Assembly (NCBI GenBank): GCA_013365325.1
Contig: JABVXV010000461.1
Span: 1-38,695, forward strand
Direction: 5' to 3'
From: Dipetalonema caudispina
Lineage: Eukaryota > Nematoda > Chromadorea > Rhabditida > Onchocercidae
Length of the DNA stretch: 38,695 nucleotides
Shown here: positions 1-11,616 of the stretch, piece by piece
Numbering within the stretch: position 1 is the stretch's first letter
Layout of the letters: the number at the start of each line of letters is the position of its first letter
Notes under the pieces: model-generated
The model's database searches: none
Told to the model about the DNA's origin: nothing
The model's input: only the letters and a program-made list of their open reading frames with translations
Position numbers and translations under genes: made by a program

Positions 1-121
<121 letters not shown>

Positions 122-1278
122 TTGAACAGAAAAAAGACAGATGTTTACATGGAAAATTAACTTAAATATTTCATCAAGCAACAATTTATTTTCTCCTTAA
201 ATTTGATTTGCGTTTAAATTTTGTAATTTCATTCAATCTGGTATAATGTAGTTCGTTTTAACTCTTACTTTACAAGTACAATTTATCCCAACTATAATTT
301 AGTTCTAATCCACTCCCAAATAATAAAGTTTAATTTCGTTCCGTTCAAATATCACATTTCAATTCACTGTATTTCAGTGCTTCATTCGGGTGATATTCAA
401 CGACTCAAATTATTGTCGTCAAAGGACGATCGATGAATGACTGAATTGAGGGTTTTGTGATATTTAAATGTGCTGCTGACGTCACTGCTAAGCTATTTGC
501 GATTTTTCTGCATTTTAAAAATGAAATTATTATTGGGAATGAACATCATCGACAAGAAAGAGTAGCAGTAATCAAAATTACAGATAGATAAAATTTTAGT
601 TCGTTTGAAATTCAACATTGAATGAAACGAAAGCATATGATTATGTTTAGTATCATACACATAACGATTAGTTGAATTTAATAGAATGATTCAGCATGAA
701 ATTTGATTTGATTGATTTTGAAGTGAAATAAAGTTTTACTTTGCAACATTAAATTATCCAGTTTACTAAATCACTACAACTAGACATTATCCATAAAGTT
801 GATTCAATCATACACTTTTACCCCTTATTGAGTGAGAAAAACTATCAAAATTTAGGAGCAATTTTTTTCTTTTTTTTTTCTTTTTTTTTTTCAATTATAA
901 AAATGCATCAAAAAAGCAATTTTTTTCGTTTGGAAGTTGAAATTTAAAATTTTGAATGCAAACCAAAAAAACGGATTGTCCATTTATGAATAGGACTAAA
1001 TTTTCGAAAAATTTTTTAAAGAAAAAAAAAAAAGATGAAAAGAAAAAATGAAGAAACATTTTACTTTCTCCAATCAAACAAATAACAGTTTTAATATCTC
1101 TGGGGAAATTCTCTTACCATTTTAAGATATTTTTGTTGGATGAGTCAACAATGTGCAGATGGAAAAAAAAAATCTCATTTCTTTACCACATTTCATTACT
1201 TTTTATTAATTTTTTTCTTTTTTAATGATAGATATGAATTGCCTCTTTCTTTTTTTTCTTCTACGTTTTCTTTAGCAG

Positions 1279-1337
1279 TAAGATGGAGGGAGGAGAGGAG
1301 AGAGAGAGAGGGGAGGGGAGAGAAAGAAAAGGAAAAG
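1279..1337. repeat. polypurine (GA/GGA)n tract
   Basis: About 59 bases made almost only of G and A on the plus strand, including a perfect (GA)n core and GGGGA runs. It lies in non-genic DNA. Such mirror-like purine tracts can adopt triplex structures in vitro, but nothing here shows a function. Confidence 0.9.
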
Positions 1338-2665
1338 TTATGAGCGTATGATTAAGCTAATAAAATTTCAGAGAAAAATTAGTAACGAATTGCATCGGTT
1401 GTTGTAGAAAGTTAGATGATTGAAGAGCTAATTGAGGTAGTTTACATTATGGCGAATTTATTCAAATTCAAATCATATAAGTAAAAAAAAATTGTATAAG
1501 TAAGATTTTTCATTTAGCGACTTTCTCCTAAATCCTAGTCTTAATTTACCTAGTAACGATTTTCAGTACCAAAAAATTTTGTATGAATAATTTTGAAACA
1601 AGTTGTAGTGGAATAAAAAAATATTCCAAGTATTATGCATTAGAAAAGTAAGGTTGCATTTTGAGAAATTAGACTACCTTAGATAATCCGAAATTTGATG
1701 GTTTTCTGAAATTAAAAATCGATATTTTGTAGATTATTTTAGTAATGAAGATTTATATTAATTTAAATTTCAAGCGGCATTTATTTTTTTTCGACAAAGC
1801 TTATCACCATAATGCAGAACTGTTTACCGCTGGCTTTTAATTTATTCTTAACCTTGATCAAGTTAGATTACTTCATTAAAAGAGAAGTTAAATTAACCAA
1901 CTTAATCATCCATCAATTTAAAATAAATTTACAGCCATCTTATGCTAATTTAAAATGAGTTAACTAACTAGCTATCTGAGTAAATATGTAAAGAAAAGTT
2001 AATTGCTTATTGTGATTAATCATAGAAATTATTCATTCTCTGTTGCAGTTTAGAGATTGAATATCGTTGCAAATGAGCTAAGTATTATTTTGTATGTTTT
2101 GTATGATATACTGAAGGAAGATTCTTTTTTGTGTGTGTATAAAAAAAACATTTTTGAAGATAAAGAAATTATGTCAATGTTAAAAATATTTTTTCGTTTT
2201 TTAAAAAATGAAAGGCTAAAAAGCGGTAGAGAAATGATTGTTCCTATAAAAGAAATTAAGATAAAATTTATTGTATGAATGGATGAATGATAATTATCAA
2301 TCCCTCATTAATCAAAATTAATCAGTAGGCATTAATTTAATTGCCCTGTCTAATAATTGCCGAAAATGATGAGAAGTAAAGGGTATAAGTATGAATATCA
2401 GTGTGTGGAAATTGCTTTCATTTATATAAATCAGTAATGGAACAAAATTCATCATTCTTTTTGTTCATAGCATATTAAAATCGATAATTTCAGTGCATTT
2501 TAAAAATGCTTCTTAAGCGGAATTATTTAGCATTAGCTATTATTGGTATCTAAAAAATGTATATATATATTCAAATAGATCATATTCTGGTAGTTAAAAA
2601 AAATGAGAAAAGTGCTTGCCAAGGCTACAACAATTGCAAGTAAGAAGAAATAATTAATTTACTGA

Positions 2666-2707
2666 ATTATTACTATTTATTACTACTATCATTGCTATTA
2701 TTATCGT

Positions 2708-2740
<33 letters not shown>

Positions 2741-2862
2741 TGTTATTATTATTAGTATTATTATTACTATTATTATTATTTTTATTATCATTTTTATTAT
2801 TATTAATCATTGTTATTATCATTAATTCTTAATTTATTGCCATTATCATAATTTTTATTATT
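2666..2862. repeat. imperfect (ATT)n microsatellite
   Basis: Roughly 200 bases of ATT/TTA repeats with scattered single-base interruptions (ATC, ACT, GTT), the pattern of an old, decaying trinucleotide repeat. Confidence 0.9.
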
Positions 2863-4876
2863 GATTTATGCAAGTTCAAATTCTTCATGCTCGATCAAAG
2901 TTGTGAAATGGCTTTGGAAATCAATTTCTGTTATGTTAGGCAGTGAAAGAAAACTTGAAATTCGCATAATTTTTATATATTCATTTCTGTGAAGCTTAAA
3001 AATGAATTAATTCTCAATTTTCAATTTCTAATCTTTGAAACAATACACAGTCGTTAAACATCAAAGGAAACTATCAAATAAAAGAATCATTTTGCTTCAA
3101 TGTATTAGTTTAATTTTTTCTTTTCACTCACTTTTTGAGATTGATTGGTGTATAATAATCGAATAATTCTTATTAGCAATTTAAAAAAATATGAAAGGAA
3201 TGAACTAATGTTTGCTTCATTAACATGCATTCTATTAGTTGTCAATTAGTCTTACTTTTTGAATTTATCTTCCTTGAAAACTTATCAAGATTCACTTAAT
3301 TTTAATAACATGCGAACAAAAACGGAAAAATCATGTTTTACTTCACTAAACAATTACTGAGTGAACCCAACCATATACAATGATCCAACAATTCTAAATT
3401 TAAAAATATTACTAATCGAAAAATGATTAAGTTGGTAAAAAAAGTAACTGCTAACTAATGCTGTTAAATTATTCGAAAGATTAAGAATAGAGTTCGCAGT
3501 AGGAAAAAAAATATTAAAGAAGAGAAAAAAATTCTCAATTGATTAATAGATGGGTGGGGACATATGTTTTACATATTACGATGATGGGTAGACCAAATGT
3601 TTATATGTGTCCTTCAAGTTGAACTTTATAAAAATGATAGAAAAAAGTTTGAACTTTATCATAATGGATGAAATTCTAAGACATTTTATCAAGAAATACG
3701 ATAGAATGTTAGCTCAATCATTTTAAGCGTTTGGAGGAAGCAATTGATAGATATTGAGATGATAAAGGCTTCACGAATCTCTAAAGAAGGTATTATTAGG
3801 CATTTAAAGTCATTGAAGAATTCTTCGTTTATTAGCAGTTGCACACAACAACTATGTTGAAGTATGATGTTAGCTTTTTCTTCATCAAAACACTCCGTCA
3901 TTTTGTGCAAATCAACCATCCTTAGCTATACTAATAATATTGCAAATCATATGATCTTAGTCCTCAGATTAAATGAAAATATATTGAGATATGTGCAAAA
4001 TTCATTAGAAAGTTATGAAAAATAACAAAGAAGAAAAACAAAAGAACGATGAAATATGAAATTGGTTTGATTCAAAGTTTAAAATTGCAATAAATTTGGA
4101 ATATTTATTTCATACAGCATAATGAACACTTCTATATCGAAAAAATTTCAACGTTTTTCAATGCAATTTTTATATTATTTGAAATGAAAAATTATAACAT
4201 CCAATTTAATAAACGAATTAACAAATTATGCTCATTTTTCCTTAACTAAATGCTTTTAAATAACAAAAATTTTTCCTAATAGCTATAGCAATGAAAAGAA
4301 TAAAATAAAATAATGACAAGTGTTTTCACTAGTCATTTTCTTTTTTCTTCTTCAATATACATCTATTATTTAATGATTTAATGACATTTAAATTTTTTGA
4401 TGAAACTCAATTTCATACATCTGAACTTGGAGATGCAAATTTAGTAGACAAAAATGACATATTCAAAGATAAGGCAATGAAACTTTAAAAAATTTCAAGA
4501 ATTTGAACGTTAGCGTGGAATTACAATGAACTCTTATGTAAATAATAAGCGCAAGAATTATCATCAACTAGTAGTACACAAATGATAGAAGTACGATAGG
4601 GTAAGTTTGAAATGAAATTTGAAACAATCAAATGTTATCCAACTGTCATTACAGACAATGCTTTATATATTTGTATCCATTTTAAAAGGTTGATTGCAGT
4701 CGTTTTCAACTGCAACAACATTGATATAATCAGCATGATCTATTAGATGAAGTAACTGCAATCCTGTTAAAAACCTACACAATATTAATTGATTTGTTTC
4801 GAAAAGTCATCCATCAATGACAATTTTACTTTGTTTGTTTTTAATGATTAATGTTTGTTAGCTTATGACGGATGTC

Positions 4877-4917
4877 ACAGATACACACATACATACACAT
4901 ACACACACATGCGCACA
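4877..4917. repeat. (CA)n/(CATA)n microsatellite
   Basis: Short cytosine-adenine repeat with interspersed ACAT units, in non-genic DNA. Confidence 0.85.
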
Positions 4918-7443
4918 TTTCATGAACACTTCATAAATAGCAGATGCTTTACATTAAAATATTTGAAAATAATTAATTTTTGGTGACAAAATACCTAACA
5001 ACAATAACTTCTTATAAATTCATGCATAAAGTATTGCTTTAAATATGCACTACAATTAACTGTCATCGATAAATGCCTTATGTTTTTCCATTTTAGAGAA
5101 TGTTTTTAAAAACTAATAAAATAACTTATTATGATGCTTTAAAATTTACTTCGTTATTTTACACTAAAAATTAAATGCAATAAGAATGTCTCCTATTAAT
5201 TGAAATTATAAAGATTAAAATAGTTTCCACGAAACTTTTAATAAATGAAATCATCAACTTTTGCTCTAAATTCTTAGGTCTTGATTGATTTTACTTTTTT
5301 TTACTCTATAAATTATTGAAAAAAAATTTGATTTGCATGAGACGATAAGGAAGAAAAGTGAAATTTTGGTTTCATTTCGTTAGTTCTTAGATAAAAAAAG
5401 TAAATCTCAAAATTTCCCAAGGCACATCTTTTCAAAACTAACAAACATCATTTCTTTTTAAACCTATGACGAAAATTTCAAGAAGCTAAAATTGAAACTT
5501 TCGAATATACCCTTTAAAAGGGAAAAAGTCAAAAAAATGTCCGTTTTCACTTTGACGAGCGCTTCCAACAAATAGTGAAGTAAAATTTACATTCAAATCT
5601 AATCTTCAAATATGAAATTGAGTCATGGCATTGCCAATTACAACATTATATGTATGGATGTACTAGGATATAAATAAAAACTCACTAATGAAAGAGAAAA
5701 ATTAAAAATTAAAAAAAAAGCAGACATATAAATACTACAACACTAATACTAATATGTATGCATTTGAATATTTATGTTCAATTATTAGTTGAGATTCAAC
5801 TATTTACTTACTCTTCGATCTTATGATATCGAAGGTTACTTGTTAATTTAAACTATGCTTAAAAATACATTTATTGAAAGATTTTTATCATAGAATATTC
5901 TTTTTACCAAATAGTAAATGCTTTTATAACGGATAGTTTTGTCTTTTTTTTTCTTTTTTCTCTTTTTTTTTTTTTTTTGCAACTATTATTTGGGAGAGGG
6001 ATTCGATTAGTATTTACAACTAAAAAAACAGACTTTTTTTTGAAATATGAAATTTTTTGTTGTCAAATAAAAGAAGGATGAATATGAAAGAAGAAAATGA
6101 AGTGAAGGAAAAATGAAATAACTTGTTAATAAGCAGAGCAGAAAGTAACAACTGACTGGGAGTCAATGACACATAAAGTGACAGTTATTTCACCGTATTT
6201 TTTCCTTTCTTCATTTTAATTTAATATTTTGATTTTATTTTGATTCAAACTTTGCAGCTAATGTCTTCAGCTGAACTAACACTTTGAATAATACCTGATT
6301 TATCGAAGAAATGGGGCTTAAACTGACTCAGAATGAAATTAATAAGAATGTGATAAGGTGAAATCTTTCATTTTTTTCAGGGAAAATTCATTGAAATTTG
6401 TTTGAATGACTAATACTTCGGATGAAATGCAAAGAAAAATGAATTTTTGAACACTGTTTGGAAGATTATAATAACCTGCCTGTTTTGTAAGTAATTCTAT
6501 TCTTGAAATGAACAACAATTTACTATTTTCTTGATGATGACGCTACTTTTATTGTTGCTACTAATTTTGGACTTCAACTAATTTGATGATTACTATTTAC
6601 AGCGTTTGCAATATTTCAAATTCCAAGGTAATAATTATCGTTGTTAAGTAATTAAAAGACATTTGGTTGAAACTATCATTCGACAAAATAAAAATCAACA
6701 AGTTTTTTGCTATTTAAAAAATTTCCATAAACAATTTTAAATATTTGTATTACTCGGTTAATGAATAAGATATAAAAAATCCTTGGAAGGTATCGGAAAT
6801 TTTCTCCTACTGCTATGCTCTGTCTAATTAGATTGGATATAGATTTCATTAATTAATTTCCTATCTGATATTCAAATTTTAATCTATTCATCCTTACAAA
6901 ACTATTGATATTTTCTTTCATCTTCCAAGATGTTAATTTATTGAGAATTAAACTACTATTCAACAAAAAAAAAGGAAAACTGATCTGTTTGAATTGTAAC
7001 TATGTGCATCATAGTAACATAGGTGATTTTGAATAAATAATGCAGCCTAGCATCAAATAAATCCATTGCTTAGTTTAAAAGCTTTGTGAAGAGTACATAG
7101 CAAATGGAACCTAATTATGATTTGATCTATAAAAATGGATCATGCGATTTCTGTGGTTTACTTTAGCTACTCAAATAACTATTTACTATGACGATGCTTA
7201 CAATAAGCCAATCTTTTCCAAACTTTTCCTTGCTTAACTTTTCATAGAACATTTTATGTCTAATTTAGAAACACCATCTTGGTTAACCAAATTTCCCAGT
7301 ACCTTTCACTAAAAATTTTTAGCTGCTGATAACACTATTGAACAAATGAATGGTAGAATTGAAAAATTTTACAACAGGTTAATTTCAGGTGTGATCAGAC
7401 AAGCACAATAAAATCAGATAAGCGCAGACACATTACACAAACA

Positions 7444-7515
7444 TTACACACACACAGACAGACACACACACACACACACACAGACCCAACATATATATAT
7501 ATATACATATACACT
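7444..7515. repeat. compound (AC)n-(AT)n microsatellite
   Basis: An AC dinucleotide run with a few AG interruptions passes directly into an AT run, then into ATAC. It lies about 230 bases before the left copy of the duplicated segment. Confidence 0.9.
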
Positions 7516-7739
7516 ACATAGTAGGATGGTCTCCAAGCAAATATTTTAATGCGGCTGTTACTTTTGCATCTGTTCTACTGATCACCCACTTTGATAAATT
7601 TAGTAAGGTATGTTATAAAGTTGAAAGGGTACTACAATTTAATTTTGATCGCACAATAAATGATAGGGGCACGAAGAAAATCAGTTGTAGAATTTAACTG
7701 GTAAAGACTAAAATACATAAAATATATGCCAAATTCAGA

Positions 7740-8650
7740 ATTTCTTGGAAGATATTATTAATGGCCTTGCAATAATCAAAAAGAATATAATCCGGTGGAT
7801 AAATTTTTTTGGGATCGTATTGATAAGATTTATCAAACGGGAATCAGTGATATTGTTAGTCATTTAATTTTTTACACTATGATTTTTTTGCAATATATCT
7901 ATTCAAATAACTTACTGATTTAAAATTTTTATTGTATGTCGATCACTTGTTCAACCATTGATGAATATAAGTTGGCAGTTGGGATTAGATTATCAAATAT
8001 CTTAATTGAATAAAACGTTGCTTGGAAATAGCATGATCGAACTGCTTGTAATCGATGGGACTTTGCATGTGACTTGACAAATGAAATGAATGAATGACAG
8101 TTATATAGCCTATGAAATGGCATGTGACTTCAAATATTGTGATTATGAGGACCCAAAAATTTATTTCTTATGTTACATGTACAGTAATCGGTGAAGAATT
8201 CATATGAAACAATTTCATTTTATTAGTAATTTAGTAACAATGATACTTACTTGCAACTTCTTTATACCTAACAAGCAAATAATTTGCATGCAAGTGCATG
8301 CATTAACAATGCAAAGGTTTCTAATAAGTGTCTAAGTGGATAAGGAATTTCAAAACAAGAAAAATAATAAGGAAATGAAAGAAGAACGATACTAATATTA
8401 ATATGCAATATTAATATTAATATTAAACGATACTTATAATAGACAAATAATTTATTACCAAGCAAACAACAATAGACTGTTATCATTAAAGTAAGGATAA
8501 AAAATAAGGCATAAGTGACAAGAATTTAGCTAATATAAAACACAAGTAATCAACTACACCAGAAATAGCAATACATATTTCCAGTTTAAAATGTGCCTAA
8601 CTGTTTCCTTTCTCAACATAAAACTTCATCTGGAATTTTAAATTGGATCT
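7740..8650. repeat. diverged segmental duplication, copy A
   Basis: This segment resembles 10236-11070 in the same orientation. The best core is about 7795-8260 against 10300-10770. It includes a shared 26-base stretch beginning acttgacaaatgaaatga, a shared tgatgaatat-agttggcagttg block and a shared cctatgaaatgg block. Similarity continues weakly on the right (shared gtaag-ggataa-aattcaa order) up to the end of the zinc-finger relic. Reading the minus strand, both copies have the same in-frame stop in the best-conserved block, so it is unlikely that the repeat itself codes for protein. It could be 3' sequence of a duplicated gene or a non-autonomous repeat family. Confidence 0.75.
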
Positions 8651-9300
8651 TCTGAAATACAGTTGAAGATGGGCTCTCATTGCTATGAGTTTGCTTGCGG
8701 TATTCGAAATGATGTCTTTGAGAAAAATATTTACCGCAATCTCTCAGCAGTTTACCTTTTGATGCTATGAGCCTTCATATGGCATTTCAAAGTAGCTCGA
8801 CGAGAGAACTTTTTTTTTGCATTTCGAACAAATGAATTGCTTCTCACCAGTATGGGTTCTTATATGGTGTTTCAAAATTTGAAAGAGAACTTTTCTCCTC
8901 ATATTGAATAAATGAATGGCTTCTCACTAGTATGAGTCCTCATACGATCATTCAACTTTGATAATCGCAAGAACATTTTCCCGCATAATGAACAACAGTA
9001 CCACTTCTTATCAGTATGAGTTTTCAGATGGTTTTCTATGTTTCCTGATACTTTTTCTTGACGTACATCAGAGAGCGATATCATCTTCTTTTCATTCACA
9101 CCACTCCCTTCTTGTATTGGTGAGTTTAATGATTGTCCCTATTCTTTATTCCTTTGTCCGATTAATGAGCACAGCGGTTTCATTTGTTCCCCACTCACTT
9201 TCTACCCTGATTAATCCACTGGTCCTATTCGTTCCTCATTCACTTCCGGCACTGATAAATCCAACGGCTCTGTTCGGTCCGTTTGTGCTTCCTCAAATTA
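8645..9300 (-). pseudogene. C2H2 zinc-finger protein pseudogene
   Basis: On the minus strand, frames broken by stops and shifts spell several C2H2 fingers joined by the typical HTGEK-type linker. From 5' to 3' there is an N-terminal part with EPLDLSVP (near 9255) followed by in-frame stops. Next comes an open stretch 9099-8899 with half a finger (NHLKTHTDKKW) and a finger whose first zinc-binding His is Arg (Cys-x2-Cys-x12-Arg-x3-His). The next finger has its Cys pair changed to Tyr and a TGA stop. A shift then restores HIRTHTGEK and a Cys-x2-Cys start, and another shift gives a final His pair, followed by remains of one more finger. PLDLS is the consensus for binding the corepressor CtBP, so the ancestor was probably a nuclear transcriptional repressor. 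With at least four stops and two or more frameshifts the locus cannot make the protein. Exact ends are uncertain. Confidence 0.85.
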
Positions 9301-9309
9301 TATGAAATT

Positions 9310-10235
9310 ATCCACTCGAAATTTTCAAAATATTCCATACTTTTTCTTAGCTTTTAATGAACTTACAGTGATACAAACACTACTCACTTGGAAGAAAACG
9401 TAGAAGAAATAGATGAAATGCATATCAATGTGAGCAATTCCCCAACAATTCAAAAATTGTTGAAATTTAACAGCGCACTGAATAGCTGTATGTAAGAAAT
9501 AACACGGCCTATTCTTTAACAATAGCTTGAAGGAGAAATTTTTTGAAAAAGAAATGTTGCGCGTTCATTGTTAGTACAATATGAGCATCTCTAACTCAAA
9601 CAATAATTATAACAACTTATTCCTACGTGAAGTCGACCGCAGGCGTTTCAAAGCAAAGCTTAAACTGCACAGCTATAAATTTGATAGAGACATAATTTTA
9701 TTTCCGAAAATAGCGTGCTTATTTACACGTTTATCGTGAAATTCCAAAACCTTTCGCATAACGCGAAACTTTGAAAAATGGGCATCTTTTGTCGAAATAA
9801 ATGAAATAGAATATAGTGGAAGTTTGTGGAAGAGAGTTTGACACAGATTATACTCAAGCGTTTCTGTTAGGAATTGTCAAAAGATCTTATAAATGTCTAT
9901 TTAATCGGGAGTGACAAACCACGTCTACATGTAATAATATAATAATATCAGTCGCTGTTTAATCCTTTATACTGAATTATTTCATTTCCGTTGGTATATT
10001 GCATTGTGAAAAATAATTTATGCATGGTAATCGCAACATTTTTTCCACAATTTTATTTTATTTTACTTCACATCTTCAGCATTGTATGAGGGCAAAAACT
10101 ACATCTTTTGTAATTGATACCTTCCGCTTGGACTTCATTTGCAAACTCTTATCTCTCAAACTTCATTCACCAAACTTAATTTTCAAATTTGGTATGTGAG
10201 CGAAAAAAGATCTTTTTCATGTGATATAATGCGAT
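9310..10235. other. spacer without recognisable gene
   Basis: Between the zinc-finger relic and the right copy of the duplication I see only short unrelated frames and no simple repeat. Some of it may be the decayed 5' part of the zinc-finger gene. Confidence 0.5.
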
Positions 10236-11070
10236 TTCTTGGGAGATATATCAATGTCATTGCAACAACAAAGAAAAAAAGAAGTGTAAGTTGGTAATGA
10301 AAATTTTTGCAGTATGTATTGATAAGATTATTCAAAATGGAAATCAATGCTAACAACAAAAAATTAAGTACTCGTTTGATTGCAAATAACCAGACGCATT
10401 TAATTTTTTATGCTAAGACACTTTTGCATATCTCTTGCCCATTTGAAACTTTTATTGTATGCCAATCAATTGTTCAGCCACTGATGAATATCAGTTGGCA
10501 GTTGAATTATCAAATATCCGAATTAAGTGAATCATCGATGGAGCTTTGCAAACTCACTTGACAAATGAAATGAATGAATGAAATTTTTGTTGCAAACTAT
10601 ACCATTGTACAGCCCTATGAAATGGTATATGACATTAAATATTGTGAATAAGACAAACTTTTCCAATCAAAAGTTTACTTCCATGTTCTATGTGCAATAA
10701 TCAAATAAGTATTTCATTTGAGGAAATTCCATTTTATTGATAATTTAATGAGAGCAAAACTTACTTAACAGTTGAAAACACTAAATTTCGAAGTATTATT
10801 TTCCAGATTAATGAGATAGATATTTTGAATACTTGAGCAGCACAAACTTGAAACCTCTTGTTTCTAAAAATCATAATTGTATTTTAATTCACTGTAAGTT
10901 ACGGATAAAGCAAATTCAACTCTTTCATCATACTTCATTAACATCTTTCATCAAGATAATTGTGAATTGAGTAAAACTAGAATAGTGGAAAAAGTGCCGC
11001 AAAACTGTTGAACATAAATTCTATACTGATAGGATTAAAATGCAACGTTTCAAAACAGATACTTTCTCTT
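10236..11070. repeat. diverged segmental duplication, copy B
   Basis: Right-hand partner of 7740-8650, in direct orientation about 2.5 kb away. The left boundary is marked in both copies by tttcttgg(a/g)agatat followed by a shared ttgcaa-aa-aaag stretch. No zinc-finger sequence follows it, unlike copy A. An open frame at 10307-10561 lies inside this copy, but it is not conserved as protein in copy A. Confidence 0.75.
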
Positions 11071-11616
11071 TTTGCTTCCAATTATAATTCAGAAATTCAT
11101 GGCTTACTCTCGACAAGATAATCATTTTTTTAGATTCATTAAATTATACATTTATGGTTTTTCAATATCCAAGTATATTCATTTTTCAACAGAAAAGATT
11201 TTGTTGTCCAACCGAAAAAATCGATCATCAAGATGACATGTAAATATTTTATCATAATTCATCATATCATATGTACTAATATTGCAGCATATAAATTCAT
11301 GTTCTTACAAATTTTCCATTTCCATTCATAATACCGTCATCATATTGTTGAACTATATGGAGATGGTTAAGATAACCACAATAGAAGTCATTTAATAACT
11401 GACAGAGCTTAAATATTTCAGTTTTTGATTCAATTTAATCCATTAAAAAAAAAAAATTTTCTAAACATAATGGTCAACATCAAGCATGAAATATGAAAAT
11501 CGGTAAAAAAATTGCCAATGAAAAATACAGAAAGTTAATGGAAGATATTATGAAATGATAAACTATAAATTTACAAAATAAATGGCATCAATGAAGAAAG
11601 TTTTACTAATGACATT
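11071..11616. other. intergenic, downstream of the ceramidase-like gene
   Basis: No gene seen. This should contain the 3' untranslated region of the minus-strand acid amidase gene, but I see no canonical AATAAA on the minus strand close to its stop codon. Confidence 0.5.

Noticed and set aside
8958..9305. 115-codon plus-strand frame with repeated FVPHSL-LINP units
   Set aside because: It is the antisense shadow of the zinc-finger relic; the apparent repeat mirrors the minus-strand motif copies around PLDLS.
10307..10561. 84-codon plus-strand frame
   Set aside because: It lies inside duplication copy B and is not preserved as a frame in copy A, so it is most likely chance.
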